NCBI RefSeq assembly: GCF_900114255.1
Contig: NZ_FOSL01000032.1
Span: forward strand, 1 to 33,884
Origin: Neomesorhizobium albiziae
GTDB lineage: Bacteria > Pseudomonadota > Alphaproteobacteria > Rhizobiales > Rhizobiaceae
DNA length: 33,884 nucleotides
Direction: 5' to 3'
The position numbers and the translations under genes were made by a program. Positions 1-6,531 of this stretch are shown here, piece after piece. The notes beneath the pieces are model-generated. The model was not told the origin of the DNA and ran no database searches. It was given only the letters and a program-made list of their open reading frames with translations. Within the stretch, counting starts at the first letter, position 1. Every line of letters starts with the position of its first letter.

Positions 1-163
1 CTTCGGGCAGATCGCGCCAACGTGCACCCGAACGCGCCATCCACAAGAGCGCGTCGAAGAAGCGTCGTCCATCACTGCGTGGACCGCGCTTGCCCTTGCG
101 ACCGCCCGGAACGAACGACTTCACCTTCTCCCACTGATCGTCGCGCAAAACCTCTCCGTCCAT
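1..163 (-). CDS. IS5-family transposase, N-terminal part, cut by the window edge
   Basis: Reading the minus strand from an ATG at 163 gives an open frame of 54 codons that runs off the left edge. The N-terminus starts MDGEVLRDDQWEKV and continues with PGGRKGKRGPRSDGRR and ALLWMARSGARWRDLP. This is the typical start of the DUF4096 domain found at the front of IS5-family (IS427/IS1031-like) transposases, which cut and paste the element through a DDE nuclease. The catalytic residues would lie outside the window. A GGAGG-like ribosome binding site (gcttttggaggctggcg on the minus strand) sits just ahead of the ATG. Many such elements make their full transposase from two overlapping frames, so this may be orfA of a pair. 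Family call is firm; completeness of the element cannot be judged. Confidence 0.85.
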   Translation of the reverse strand, partial: MDGEVLRDDQWEKVKSFVPGGRKGKRGPRSDGRRFFDALLWMARSGARWRDLPE

Positions 164-260
164 CGCCAGCCTCCAAAAGCCAGCGTTGAATCTGATTTGC
201 GCAACTTTGGGAATCCCAAGCCGTTAAATCGTCACTACAGCCTAGCAACTTATTGAATTT
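164..260 (-). mobile_element. Upstream end of the IS element, boundary uncertain
   Basis: This non-coding stretch lies between the transposase start and the palindromic element at 261. Insertion sequences of this type normally end within about 100 bases upstream of the transposase, so the terminal inverted repeat is expected here. A CTAG at 242-245, followed on the minus strand by ggctgtagtgacg, is a plausible target-site/terminal-repeat junction. The other end of the element is outside the window, so the boundary cannot be confirmed. Confidence 0.3.
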
Positions 261-336
261 CTAGTGTCGTTTTGATTTCGAAGTTCGCTCGGGGCGCGAT
301 ATTGAAGTCATGCGAACTTCGAAATCACGACACTAG
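261..336. repeat. 76-bp palindromic element with CTAG ends (MITE- or RIME-like)
   Basis: The left arm at 261-288 and the right arm at 312-336 are inverted copies. Both begin CTAGTGTCGT from their outer ends and converge on GATTTCGAAGTTCGC; the left arm carries three extra T. The centre (289-311) is unpaired. Such compact CTAG-ended palindromes resemble dispersed intergenic repeats of Mesorhizobium. It could be a non-autonomous element mobilised by an IS5-type transposase like the one next to it, but that link is inference. Confidence 0.7.
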
Positions 337-406
337 AGCAAAAAGCTTCGGTGGATGGCCCGCGTCGCTGCTCGACACGCGGTGACCGGTTTGCTTAGGT
401 CGGCGA

Positions 407-553
407 ATGAGCAGGAACAACCTCTATTTCATCATCGGCGCTCTCGTGGTCGCGGTCGTTGCGCTGGGGATCTACGTCTATCGCGAGGAGCGGAAACCTT
501 CGGGCGTCGAGCTGCGTATCGACGAGACCGGTATTTCAATCGAGGAGAAGTAG
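407..553 (+). CDS. Small single-pass membrane protein, 48 aa, unknown function
   Basis: The frame starts at ATG 407 and stops at TAG 551-553. After five polar residues (MSRNN) comes a hydrophobic segment at about residues 6-25 (LYFIIGALVVAVVALGIYVY), then a charged tail rich in Glu and Arg ending in EEK. That layout fits a small inner-membrane protein with its C-terminus in the cytoplasm. The stop is one base before the ATG of the following YeaQ-family reading frame, so the two were probably co-transcribed and translationally coupled. Similar short proteins are common and unnamed in rhizobia. No function can be assigned. The coding call rests on the membrane segment and the tight spacing. Confidence 0.65.
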   Translation: MSRNNLYFIIGALVVAVVALGIYVYREERKPSGVELRIDETGISIEEK

Positions 554-554
554 A

Positions 555-808
555 ATGGGCGTTGAAAGTCTGCTTGTGTTCCTGATCATCGGCGCCATCG
601 CCGGCTGGCTGGCCGGCTGATCGTCAAAGGGTTTGGATTCGGCCTGCTCGGCAACATCGTGGTCGGTATCGTCGGCGCCCTCATCGCCGGCTTCATTTTC
701 CCGCGCATCGGGCTGGCCTTCGGCGGCGGCGTTCTCGCGGCAATCGTGCACGCCACGCTGGGCGCGGTCATCTTGCTGGTGCTCATCCGGCTGGTGAAGC
801 AGGCTTGA
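555..808 (+). pseudogene. GlsB/YeaQ/YmgE-family membrane protein, disrupted by a -1 frameshift
   Basis: From ATG 555 the frame reads MGVESLLVFLIIGAIAGWLAG and then hits TGA at 618-620. If one C is restored in the ggccggctgatc stretch at 611-622, the frame continues with LIVKGFGFGLLGNIVVGI to a natural TGA at 806-808, giving an 84-aa protein with three Gly-rich membrane segments. That is the full length and pattern of the YeaQ/GlsB (transglycosylase-associated) family of small inner-membrane proteins. Everything after the break is intact, so the lesion is recent or is a sequencing error. As written only a 21-residue peptide would be made. The family call is good; true inactivation depends on read support. 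Confidence 0.75.
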
Positions 809-930
809 CAAGGCGGCCGAGCGCTCGTGCAGCCGGTAAAGGCAAGCTTGCCATATCTTCGCCGAAGGTCCCCTTCGGGCTGCTCAGCATTTCAAAGATT
901 GCAATTGAGCGCCCGCGCACGGCTGAGGTA

Positions 931-1665
931 TCACACCTCAGTCGGGTCCTCGGCTGGAGGTTTTTTACCTCTAAACCAATAAAATGCCGCAAGGATCGCG
1001 GGAATGCCCGTGCCGCCAGCCACGAAAAGCCAAATCGGGGCAATTTCAGCTGCAACATCCTTTACACGCTGGTATGCACTAACCCTCACTAGGATAACGT
1101 CCTCATAAGTCTTCAGCGTGTAGGGTGGTGCATCAGCATCGCCAAGATGCGAGTAAACAACTAGGTAGAGGAGACTAACACCGGTAGTTTTTGGGGTCAC
1201 TTTCCATTGCCAGGATGTTTCATCATAGTCAGATACTTGTTTTTTTACATCATCAATCGGAGTAACATCTATTCCGCCAACTCCCCTCATTTTGACCGAA
1301 ACAAATGCACTGACTGGAATGAGGCCTTCGTTTCTTTCCCCAGGAACTACATCGTGGAGAATTGGAAGCGGACGCATCGTCGGTGAGATTTTGAAAACAA
1401 TATCGACGGGTTGGTCGCGCCACATTTCATCGACAATGTTATAGATATAATTAGCGGTTAAAAGTGGTGTCGTCTGAAATGGAAGTTCCGGCAATGTACT
1501 GAGTGGATTTCTTGCACTGGCTCCACAGCAATCCTCCGGAAACTTCGTAAAGGTCAGGGTTCCTTTCGTGAACACCACCGGCTGGAATACGCTAAGCATT
1601 ACCACGGCTAGGCCTAAAAGCAGGAAGCCGATCCAGTGCCTTGAAAGAAGTCTCAGGAAGCCCAT
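931..1665 (-). CDS. Orphan protein with two membrane segments and a periplasmic domain, 244 aa
   Basis: The minus-strand frame is open to a TTG at 1683, but the ATG at 1665 is preceded by GGGGAAGAGGGT and is the better start. The protein has a hydrophobic segment at about residues 11-28 (WIGFLLLGLAVVMLSVF), a central polar domain of about 180 residues, a second hydrophobic segment at about 213-232 (IWLFVAGGTGIPAILAAFYW) and a short charged tail. The central domain therefore probably lies in the periplasm. It contains a CC pair (DCCGA) near its start and a run of alternating hydrophobic residues suggesting beta strands. No catalytic motif was recognised and no family is proposed. Base composition is unlike the neighbours: three 60-base lines counted by hand (1021, 1201, 1261) hold 29, 21 and 26 G+C. 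Together with the nearby IS this suggests acquired DNA. Confidence 0.75.
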   Translation of the reverse strand: MGFLRLLSRHWIGFLLLGLAVVMLSVFQPVVFTKGTLTFTKFPEDCCGASARNPLSTLPELPFQTTPLLTANYIYNIVDEMWRDQPVDIVFKISPTMRPLPILHDVVPGERNEGLIPVSAFVSVKMRGVGGIDVTPIDDVKKQVSDYDETSWQWKVTPKTTGVSLLYLVVYSHLGDADAPPYTLKTYEDVILVRVSAYQRVKDVAAEIAPIWLFVAGGTGIPAILAAFYWFRGKKPPAEDPTEV

Positions 1666-2026
1666 ACCCTCTTCCCCTAGCAAGTATCTTCCGACCCATT
1701 ACATTCTACTAAAAATTGCTTGCTATGCATACGCCTAACCTTGGCAGAACGTTCATTGATCGATGATTGGAACAAAGTCTCTCCCACAAATGACTCAGTA
1801 AAGCGTTCGCAAGGGCGGTTTGTACGATTGGACCTAGAAATATAGCCCCTGTATGGGGCTCTAATTGGCGTCTAGATCGCCTTATTTTTTATAGAATGAC
1901 TTCAACTGCTTACGCTCGTTGGTGGTTCCACAGCGAAGTTCCGGTGACGGCTCCTTGCTAGTCTGCGACATGCGCGCGGCCATAAACGTTTGAGATAAAA
2001 TATATGTAAGCTCTGGATCAAAAGTG
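1666..2026. other. AT-rich intergenic stretch with two weak hairpins, no gene seen
   Basis: No convincing frame was found on either strand. Two small inverted repeats are visible: AGCCCC/GGGGCT at 1844-1860 with a 5-nt loop, and GGCG/CGCC at 1867-1881 followed by TTATTTTTT, which could act as a short plus-strand terminator. The part next to 1665 should hold the promoter of the orphan gene, but no clear -35/-10 pair stands out. Confidence 0.4.
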
Positions 2027-2053
2027 GAGCCGGCCCGGGGACAGGGCCGGCTC
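2016..2053 (-). terminator. Intrinsic terminator of the cysteine proteinase gene
   Basis: A perfect 10-bp inverted repeat, GAGCCGGCCC at 2027-2036 and GGGCCGGCTC at 2044-2053, encloses a 7-nt loop. Read on the minus strand the stem is followed by cacttttgatcc, a short T tract. It begins 60 bases downstream of the stop codon at 2114. Confidence 0.75.
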
Positions 2054-2113
2054 CTAACCCGGTCGTTGGGGACGGGGAGGGTGGGGACTCGACCGGGTAT
2101 TCGCGCTGGCCAA

Positions 2114-2716
2114 TTACTTGACCGAGCCGACCGCCACCGCGCGGCCATCGTTGATCGACACCCAAGCGCCGGAATTCCGCTCCGACTGGCGCTTGAGGTA
2201 GGTGTAGTCGGTGTCCTGCCAGGCGAGGATGCGCGGCTCCAGATTGTCGAGGATGTAGTCGCCGTTGCTGGTGCGCACGGTAAGCACCGCATGGCCATCG
2301 CCGTTCGGTTGACGGACGACCGTGATCAGCAGGCTGCCGGCAGGCACGCCCACCGCCATCAGTTCGCGGCGCTTCTCCAGGACATAGTCCTCGCAGTCGC
2401 CGACACCTTCGGGAAACGACCAGACCTCTTCCTGGCCCCACATTTCCTCGTCGGTGCGCGGCACTACGGTGGTGTTGACCGAATTGTTGATGTTGATCAT
2501 CGTCTCCCACAGCTTGCGGGTGAGCTGCGTGGGGCGCGCAGTCGAGGTGCGCTGGGCACATTCCTGCGGCTCGGTCTGGCAAAGCTGATAGTGGCCGATC
2601 GGCTGCGTGGTGCGCTTTCCGGTGATCATGGCCGGGTTGGCATGGGCCGCGCCGGCGAGCGAAACGAGCGAAAATCCCAGAGCTGCAAGCAGCAATCCAA
2701 CTTTTGTTTTTGTCAT
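2114..2716 (-). CDS. Bacterial transglutaminase-like cysteine proteinase (BTLCP), secreted
   Basis: The 200-aa product has a signal peptide (basic MTKTK, hydrophobic core at 6-22, cleavage after AHA near residue 27), so it acts in the periplasm. The mature part carries the papain/transglutaminase triad of the BTLCP family (DUF920): Cys108 in GDCEDY, His142 in GHAVL and Asp157 in ILDN. Members are predicted thiol peptidases or amidases; in some bacteria related LapG proteins cleave adhesins, but this protein lacks an obvious LapD partner in the window, so its substrate is unknown. The ATG at 2716 is preceded by GGGGAGA at a good distance, but both are buried in an inverted repeat (see 2711-2749). 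A strong terminator follows, so it is probably monocistronic. Confidence 0.88.
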   Translation of the reverse strand: MTKTKVGLLLAALGFSLVSLAGAAHANPAMITGKRTTQPIGHYQLCQTEPQECAQRTSTARPTQLTRKLWETMININNSVNTTVVPRTDEEMWGQEEVWSFPEGVGDCEDYVLEKRRELMAVGVPAGSLLITVVRQPNGDGHAVLTVRTSNGDYILDNLEPRILAWQDTDYTYLKRQSERNSGAWVSINDGRAVAVGSVK

Positions 2717-2749
2717 TGCGATGTCTCCCCAGTCGAGGAGACAATGACA
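2711..2749 (-). promoter_or_regulatory. Inverted repeat that can hide the RBS and start codon of the BTLCP gene
   Basis: Outer arms TGTCATTG (2711-2718) and CAATGACA (2742-2749) and inner arms TCTCC/GGAGA (2724-2728, 2737-2741) can form one imperfect hairpin with a CAUCG bulge and an 8-nt loop. On the minus-strand transcript the 3' half contains both the GGGGAGA ribosome binding site and the AUG (within CAAUGACA). Folding would block initiation, so this is a candidate translational switch or thermosensor. Confidence 0.5.
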
Positions 2750-3103
2750 GATGCGGATTTATTTGACGCAAAACCGGGAAGTAGATATTGAATAGAAACA
2801 GAAGAGAATAAGAATAAAACTCAATTCAAATAAGTATAAAATTTTCAGGAAAATGGCCGCGACCTGTTAACCATACCGATTTTGCAGATGCGGGCGGATG
2901 CGGATTGAGCAAAGGGGAGTGGCCTGCCACGCCTGGCCGGCGCGAGGCGTCCGCGGAGCAGTCGATGCGCGGATTGGCGGGAGCAGGGGAAGCCGGCTAC
3001 GGCCGGGCGTTCATTCCCTCGATTGCGACCAAGAAGCCGAGGGGCATGCTCAAGTGCGCGCCCTCAAAGGCGTGGGGAACGCATCGGGAAGGTGCAGGCG
3101 GCG
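2750..3103. other. Intergenic region: AT-rich promoter zone and GC-rich stretch without a gene
   Basis: Bases 2785-2860 are strikingly AT-rich and should hold the promoter of the minus-strand cysteine proteinase gene; tatact at about 2835-2845 on the minus strand is a possible -10. A TTAACCAT octamer at 2867-2874 matches the CtrA half-site. The remaining GC-rich part has a 72-codon TTG-initiated plus frame (2905-3123), but it resembles no family known to me and overlaps the end of the PilZ gene, so it is not called. Confidence 0.4.
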
Positions 3104-3721
3104 TCAGGCGCGTTTTGCGCTGAATTCGGTTTCGAGCGTTTCGGGCCGCTGTATGACCGCGAATTCGAGGGCGATGCCGTCCTCGAAATGTCGCACGACC
3201 TGCCCGCGCATGGTGCCGAGCGTCACCTGGACGCCCAATGCCGGCTTGACGTCGATTTCGACCGCCGCGCCCGAAAGGGACAGGTCGATGATGCGGCAGG
3301 AGTATTGACGCCCGTCGGTCAGCACCAGCACGCTCGACGCGTTGCGCGGCGCGACGCGTTCGTGCCGGCGGTCTTCCGGCAAGTCGAGTTCGTGTTTGTT
3401 GGCCAGCCACGTCAGCTGCGCGGCGAGCTTGTCCTTCTTGCGGTCGGACGCGATCACCGTCATGGCGAAACCGTCAACCATGGTGCGGGTCACGACGCCC
3501 TCGATGCGGCCGATATGGTCGATGTAGGCGATGACCTTTTCGCCGGGTTCGCCGATACGGTCGGCGAGCAGCGCAACGTTGCCGGGGGACATGTCCACGA
3601 CCTGGCACGAGTGTTCCGAGCGGTCCTCCAGCATGAAGCGGCCGTAGATCTTCACGCGTACGCGTTGAAAATTCCGCCTTTCCACTCTGGACGACGGCAG
3701 ATCGACCGCAGCAGGCTGCAT
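3104..3721 (-). CDS. Tandem PilZ-domain protein (probable c-di-GMP receptor)
   Basis: The roughly 205-aa protein has two PilZ domains. The second, at about residues 115-190, has both halves of the c-di-GMP site: the RRHER cluster (RxxxR, near 118-122) and DLSLSG near 146-151, a perfect (D/N)xSxxG. The first, at about 12-95, has ERRNFQR and DMSPGN, in which the Gly is one position early, so its binding is doubtful. No membrane segment or output domain is present; such proteins usually work by contact with motility or polysaccharide machinery. The start could be GTG 3724 or ATG 3721; a GGGGG ribosome binding site is 7 and 10 bases ahead. The preceding minus-strand gene encodes a PAS_5 sensor-like protein, 107 bases upstream. 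Confidence 0.88.
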   Translation of the reverse strand: MQPAAVDLPSSRVERRNFQRVRVKIYGRFMLEDRSEHSCQVVDMSPGNVALLADRIGEPGEKVIAYIDHIGRIEGVVTRTMVDGFAMTVIASDRKKDKLAAQLTWLANKHELDLPEDRRHERVAPRNASSVLVLTDGRQYSCRIIDLSLSGAAVEIDVKPALGVQVTLGTMRGQVVRHFEDGIALEFAVIQRPETLETEFSAKRA

Positions 3722-3831
3722 CACGACAACACCCCCATGTCCTTCGCCATGCGAAGGGACGCACCTGAAAAATACGGGAATTCAGGTTAATAAGCGGTAA
3801 GCCAGCAGCTTAAAAATTGAGGAAATTCAGG

Positions 3832-4470
3832 CTATTCGTCGCGCCCGCCGTCGAAAATGACGAGATGGCGGATGCGGCGGCCGTGCGCCAGTCCGGGCTC
3901 GCCGCTGGAAAGGGCCGCAGCACTCGGCGCGAGCGTGGGAACCGAGACGGCTGGCCGGTTCTTGAGGAATGTCGGTTCGCGGTCGGGATCGACGACACGC
4001 ACCGAATCGATACGGGCTTCGATGATCGGATCCGCGCCCAGCCAGTAGGGTTTGGTGCTTGCCGACACGACGCCCAGGCAGCGCGGGCTTTCCACGCCGC
4101 CGTCGAGCGGCAGCAGCAGCAATTCGAAAGCATTTTCGCGGCCGTTGCGGCTGATGCCGTCGAAGGTGATCACGACAACGGATTTTGAGGTGAAAGCGCC
4201 CTGGGCGAGGCGGCTGATCAGGCGCTGATCCTTTTCGCTCCACAGCGAGGCAAATGTAAATCCCTTGAGTTCGCGCCCGTAGACGGCGCAGAGCCGGGTA
4301 CCGGCGAGCCGGAAGATGGCTTCGCCACGCGTGTCCTTTTCGAGGATGAACGTGTCGGCGAGCAGGGTCTTGATGTCGGCGGGTTCGATTTCGGTCCGCT
4401 TGGGTGCGGCCCGTCCATCGCGCAGCCTGTTCCAATAATGGAACAATGCGATCGATCCGTCCTGTTTCAT
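3832..4470 (-). CDS. PAS_5-family (PAS domain) protein
   Basis: The frame is open to an ATG at 4509, but the ATG at 4470 (MKQDGSIALFHYWNRLR) has GGAG nine bases upstream and matches the usual start of this family, giving 212 aa. The N-terminal two-thirds reads as a PAS_5 (PF07310) domain: a start with FHYWNRLRDGRAAPKRTEI, then LLADTFILE and FRLAGTRLCAVYGRELKG, a PAS-type core. The C-terminal 60 residues are less ordered. Proteins of this family are abundant in Rhizobiales, have no enzymatic domain, and have no agreed ligand or partner. Its head-to-tail position before a PilZ gene suggests a signalling role, which is inference only. Confidence 0.8.
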   Translation of the reverse strand: MKQDGSIALFHYWNRLRDGRAAPKRTEIEPADIKTLLADTFILEKDTRGEAIFRLAGTRLCAVYGRELKGFTFASLWSEKDQRLISRLAQGAFTSKSVVVITFDGISRNGRENAFELLLLPLDGGVESPRCLGVVSASTKPYWLGADPIIEARIDSVRVVDPDREPTFLKNRPAVSVPTLAPSAAALSSGEPGLAHGRRIRHLVIFDGGRDE

Positions 4471-4835
4471 GCTAATCTGCTCCGCGCGTCCCGCCATCAA
4501 GTGTCCCATTGGTGAACAGAAGGGCGCCCTCCGTTGACCTACATGCAGTTCGGAGCAGGTTGCATGCCAGCGGCGTTAACCGTTGTTCACGGGTCGGGAC
4601 CGTTAAGGTTAACAGATGGTTTACGTTGTCCTCCCGGCGGGCTTGCGGTACTTGAGAATCACTCCACGAAGGAGCCGTTTCTGACCTGCGGCTCAACTTC
4701 GGACAGCGATTTCAGGGGAGCATGGGGGCTCGACCGGGCCGTTCAAGGGAAACCTTGGGCGGCCTTCTTTTTTGCCGATTCGGCGCGTTACCCCTAAATA
4801 GGCCCGATGAGCAGATACCCGGAGATTCGCGCGAG
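4471..4835. other. Divergent promoter region between the PAS_5 gene and the rhomboid gene
   Basis: About 365 bases without a gene. A frame from 4722 joins the rhomboid gene, but its first 38 residues are not rhomboid-like. A cluster of TTAA boxes lies in the middle (see 4576-4623). A TTGACC at 4534-4539 could be a -35, without a convincing -10 at the right distance. Confidence 0.4.
4576..4623. promoter_or_regulatory. Cluster of CtrA-like boxes
   Basis: Two elements fit the CtrA full-site layout TTAA-N7-TTAA imperfectly: TTAA-N7-TCAC at 4576-4590 and TTAA-N7-TTTA at 4609-4623, the latter with seven of eight consensus bases. A third TTAA lies at 4603-4606. CtrA is the cell-cycle master regulator of alphaproteobacteria. 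The sites are predictions from consensus only. Confidence 0.35.
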
Positions 4836-5588
4836 ATGAGCGAGCCAGTGACCAGAGGCCGCCCCGAGGCGCTTGAACCAGAAGCGGCGCGCCGCGAGCC
4901 GATCTTCAATCTTCCTGCGGTGGTGGTGGCGCTGATTGCGCTCTGCGTGCTGATTCACCTGCTGCGGGTCTATGTGCTCAGCGCCGGCCAGGATCTGGCG
5001 GTGCTGGTCAACTTGGCTTTCGTTCCGGTCTTTTATTCCGGGCGCTTCGGTTTTGATATTTCCCAGTTCACCAGTCCGATCACCTATGCCTTCCTGCATG
5101 GTTCAGCCGTGCATCTGGTGGTCAATATGATCTGGCTCGCGGCGTTCGGGTCGCCATTGGCAAACCGGCTTGGCGTCGTGCGATTTCTGCTGTTCTGGGC
5201 GTTCACCGGAATCTGCGCGGCATTGCTGCATTATGTCCTGCATATGGAAGATCCGTCGCCGCTGATCGGCGCATCGGGAGCCATTTCGGGAATGATGGGA
5301 GCGGCCGCGCGCTTCGGGTTCCAGATCGACCGCAGCTCCGGCAGGCCGGCCTTCGCCGGCTGGCCGATGCCGATCCTTGCGGTGTTTCGCTCCCGCACGG
5401 CCGTCACCTTCCTCGGCGTTTGGATGGTGGTCAACCTGGTGACCGGACTGATCGGCTTTGCGCCGGGCGTCGGTGACACGATCGCCTGGGAAGCGCATAT
5501 CGGCGGCTTCCTGGCCGGGTTCCTGTGTATCGACTGGTTCGACCGGTCGCGTCGCGCGGGCAGCGCGGACATGTGGGACCGCGTCTGA
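4836..5588 (+). CDS. Rhomboid-family intramembrane serine protease
   Basis: Rhomboids cut substrate proteins inside the membrane. The ATG at 4836 (MSEPVTRG) is chosen because GGAGA lies 10 bases ahead and the longer frame adds a non-conserved tail. The 250-aa protein has about six membrane segments. The catalytic Ser147 lies in GASGAISG and its partner His221 in AHIGGFLAG. The oxyanion-helping motif is HGSAVHLVVN (His88, His93, Asn97). Length and order fit a bacterial rhomboid with the basic six-helix core. A short N-terminal cytoplasmic stretch (1-25) is Glu/Arg-rich. The gene stands alone on the plus strand, 132 bases ahead of the CBS gene, with a hairpin between them. Substrate unknown. 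Confidence 0.92.
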   Translation: MSEPVTRGRPEALEPEAARREPIFNLPAVVVALIALCVLIHLLRVYVLSAGQDLAVLVNLAFVPVFYSGRFGFDISQFTSPITYAFLHGSAVHLVVNMIWLAAFGSPLANRLGVVRFLLFWAFTGICAALLHYVLHMEDPSPLIGASGAISGMMGAAARFGFQIDRSSGRPAFAGWPMPILAVFRSRTAVTFLGVWMVVNLVTGLIGFAPGVGDTIAWEAHIGGFLAGFLCIDWFDRSRRAGSADMWDRV

Positions 5589-5676
5589 ACATCACTATCG
5601 CTCCATACGGATTGCCGACTTTTCCATACACTTGAAAAGGGCCGCGCCTGAGAGCACGATGCAGTCGGGCGAGGAC

Positions 5677-5694
5677 GCCGGCCGGGAGGCCGGC
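5677..5694 (+). terminator. Perfect 7-bp hairpin between rhomboid and CBS genes
   Basis: GCCGGCC (5677-5683) and GGCCGGC (5688-5694) enclose a GGGA tetraloop. No T tract follows, so this is either a weak terminator or an RNA-processing/stability hairpin. It ends 26 bases before the CBS start codon. Confidence 0.35.
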
Positions 5695-5720
5695 GCCGAC
5701 TGAAGAGGAAGGAGGCCACC

Positions 5721-6152
5721 ATGACGGTGAAGGCAATTCTTGAACTCAAGGGCCACGATGTCGTTACGCTCGGGCCGAACGAAAAACTCTCCGAAGCGGT
5801 CCGCATCCTTGCCGAAAAGCGAATTGGCGCGCTGGTGATCACCAATGGCGACCGAAAGATCGTCGGCATCCTGTCCGAGCGCGACATCGTGCGCACCTTA
5901 GCCAAGGATGGCGCTGCGGCGCTCGACCATCCCGTCCGCGAGGCGATGACGGCCAAGGTGAAAATCTGCAATGAGTACCACACGGTCAACGAGGTCATGG
6001 AAATCATGACAACCGGACGCTTCCGGCACCTGCCGGTCGAACGCGGCGGCATGCTCGACGGCATCATCTCGATCGGCGACGTGGTGAAGCGGCGCATCGA
6101 GGATGTGGAACGCGAAGCCGAAGAAATACGCGCCTATATCGCGACGGCCTGA
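5721..6152 (+). CDS. Two-CBS-domain protein
   Basis: The 143-aa product is made of little more than a CBS pair (Bateman module), which binds adenine nucleotides and senses energy state. The first CBS spans about residues 8-62 (VVTLGPNEKLSEAVRIL to VGILSERDIVRTL) and the second about 72-128 (VREAMTAKVKICNEYHTV to GIISIGDVVKRRI). Both end in the usual hydrophobic-G-I-hydrophobic-S strand. A charged helix (EDVEREAEEIRAYIATA) closes the protein. The start is set by AAGGAGG five bases before the ATG. Free-standing CBS-pair proteins of this size are common in Rhizobiales; partner and ligand are not known here. Confidence 0.9.
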   Translation: MTVKAILELKGHDVVTLGPNEKLSEAVRILAEKRIGALVITNGDRKIVGILSERDIVRTLAKDGAAALDHPVREAMTAKVKICNEYHTVNEVMEIMTTGRFRHLPVERGGMLDGIISIGDVVKRRIEDVEREAEEIRAYIATA

Positions 6153-6410
6153 ATTTCCCAATCGGCCCGAGATCTGCCGCGCCAGCGACCGAACCGGCCG
6201 TTGGCGCGTCACGTGCACACGTCTCGGGCTACGCATCACTCGACCATCCTCAAACCGTGACGATGGAAATCGCCGGATCGCGATAGTCCGCGATTGCCGG
6301 TCGTTGAGCGTTTGGCTGGCTTGGGCTTTGTCGCCCTTGCCTCTCCGGGCCGTTTGCACTAGCGAAGGCCGACACTCAAATGTTGCCGAAAACGCAATGT
6401 TCTCGACGCG
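6153..6410. other. Intergenic region upstream of the RIME-like repeat, no gene seen
   Basis: No frame with family resemblance was found. One imperfect hairpin is visible, CCGGATCGCG at 6273-6282 against CGCGATTGCCGG at 6289-6300. The gatB promoter should lie between here and 6531, but no clear promoter was recognised. Confidence 0.35.
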
Positions 6411-6518
6411 CTAGAGCGGAATGCATCCAGGTTGTAACGGGCACTCCTCTCCAGCTGTTGTTTTGGCCGCATTTGTGCGACGTCAGGTGATTCCACCTGG
6501 CTGCAAAAAATGCTCTAG
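6411..6518. repeat. RIME-like palindromic intergenic repeat, 108 bp
   Basis: The element begins CTAGAGCGGAATGCATCCAGGT (arm 6411-6432) and ends with a partly complementary arm, ACCTGG...TGCTCTAG (6495-6518). Inside the right half is a smaller perfect hairpin, CAGGTG/CACCTG at 6484-6499. The CTAGAGC ends, the length near 109 bp and the nested palindromes match what is described for the rhizobial RIME1 repeats. It sits 13 bases ahead of the gatB start, so it lies in the gatB leader. Confidence 0.7.
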
Positions 6519-6531
6519 AGATCCTTAGCCC

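Noticed and set aside
862-878. CCGAAGG/CCTTCGG hairpin after the YeaQ-like pseudogene, next to the GGCAAGCTTGCC palindrome at 841-852
   Set aside because: The stem is only 7 bp with a 3-nt loop and no T tract. It could be a weak terminator, but the evidence is too thin to annotate.
2905-3123. Small TTG-initiated plus-strand frame upstream of the PilZ gene
   Set aside because: No ribosome binding site of note, no family likeness, and it overlaps the PilZ 3' end. Not enough support for a gene.
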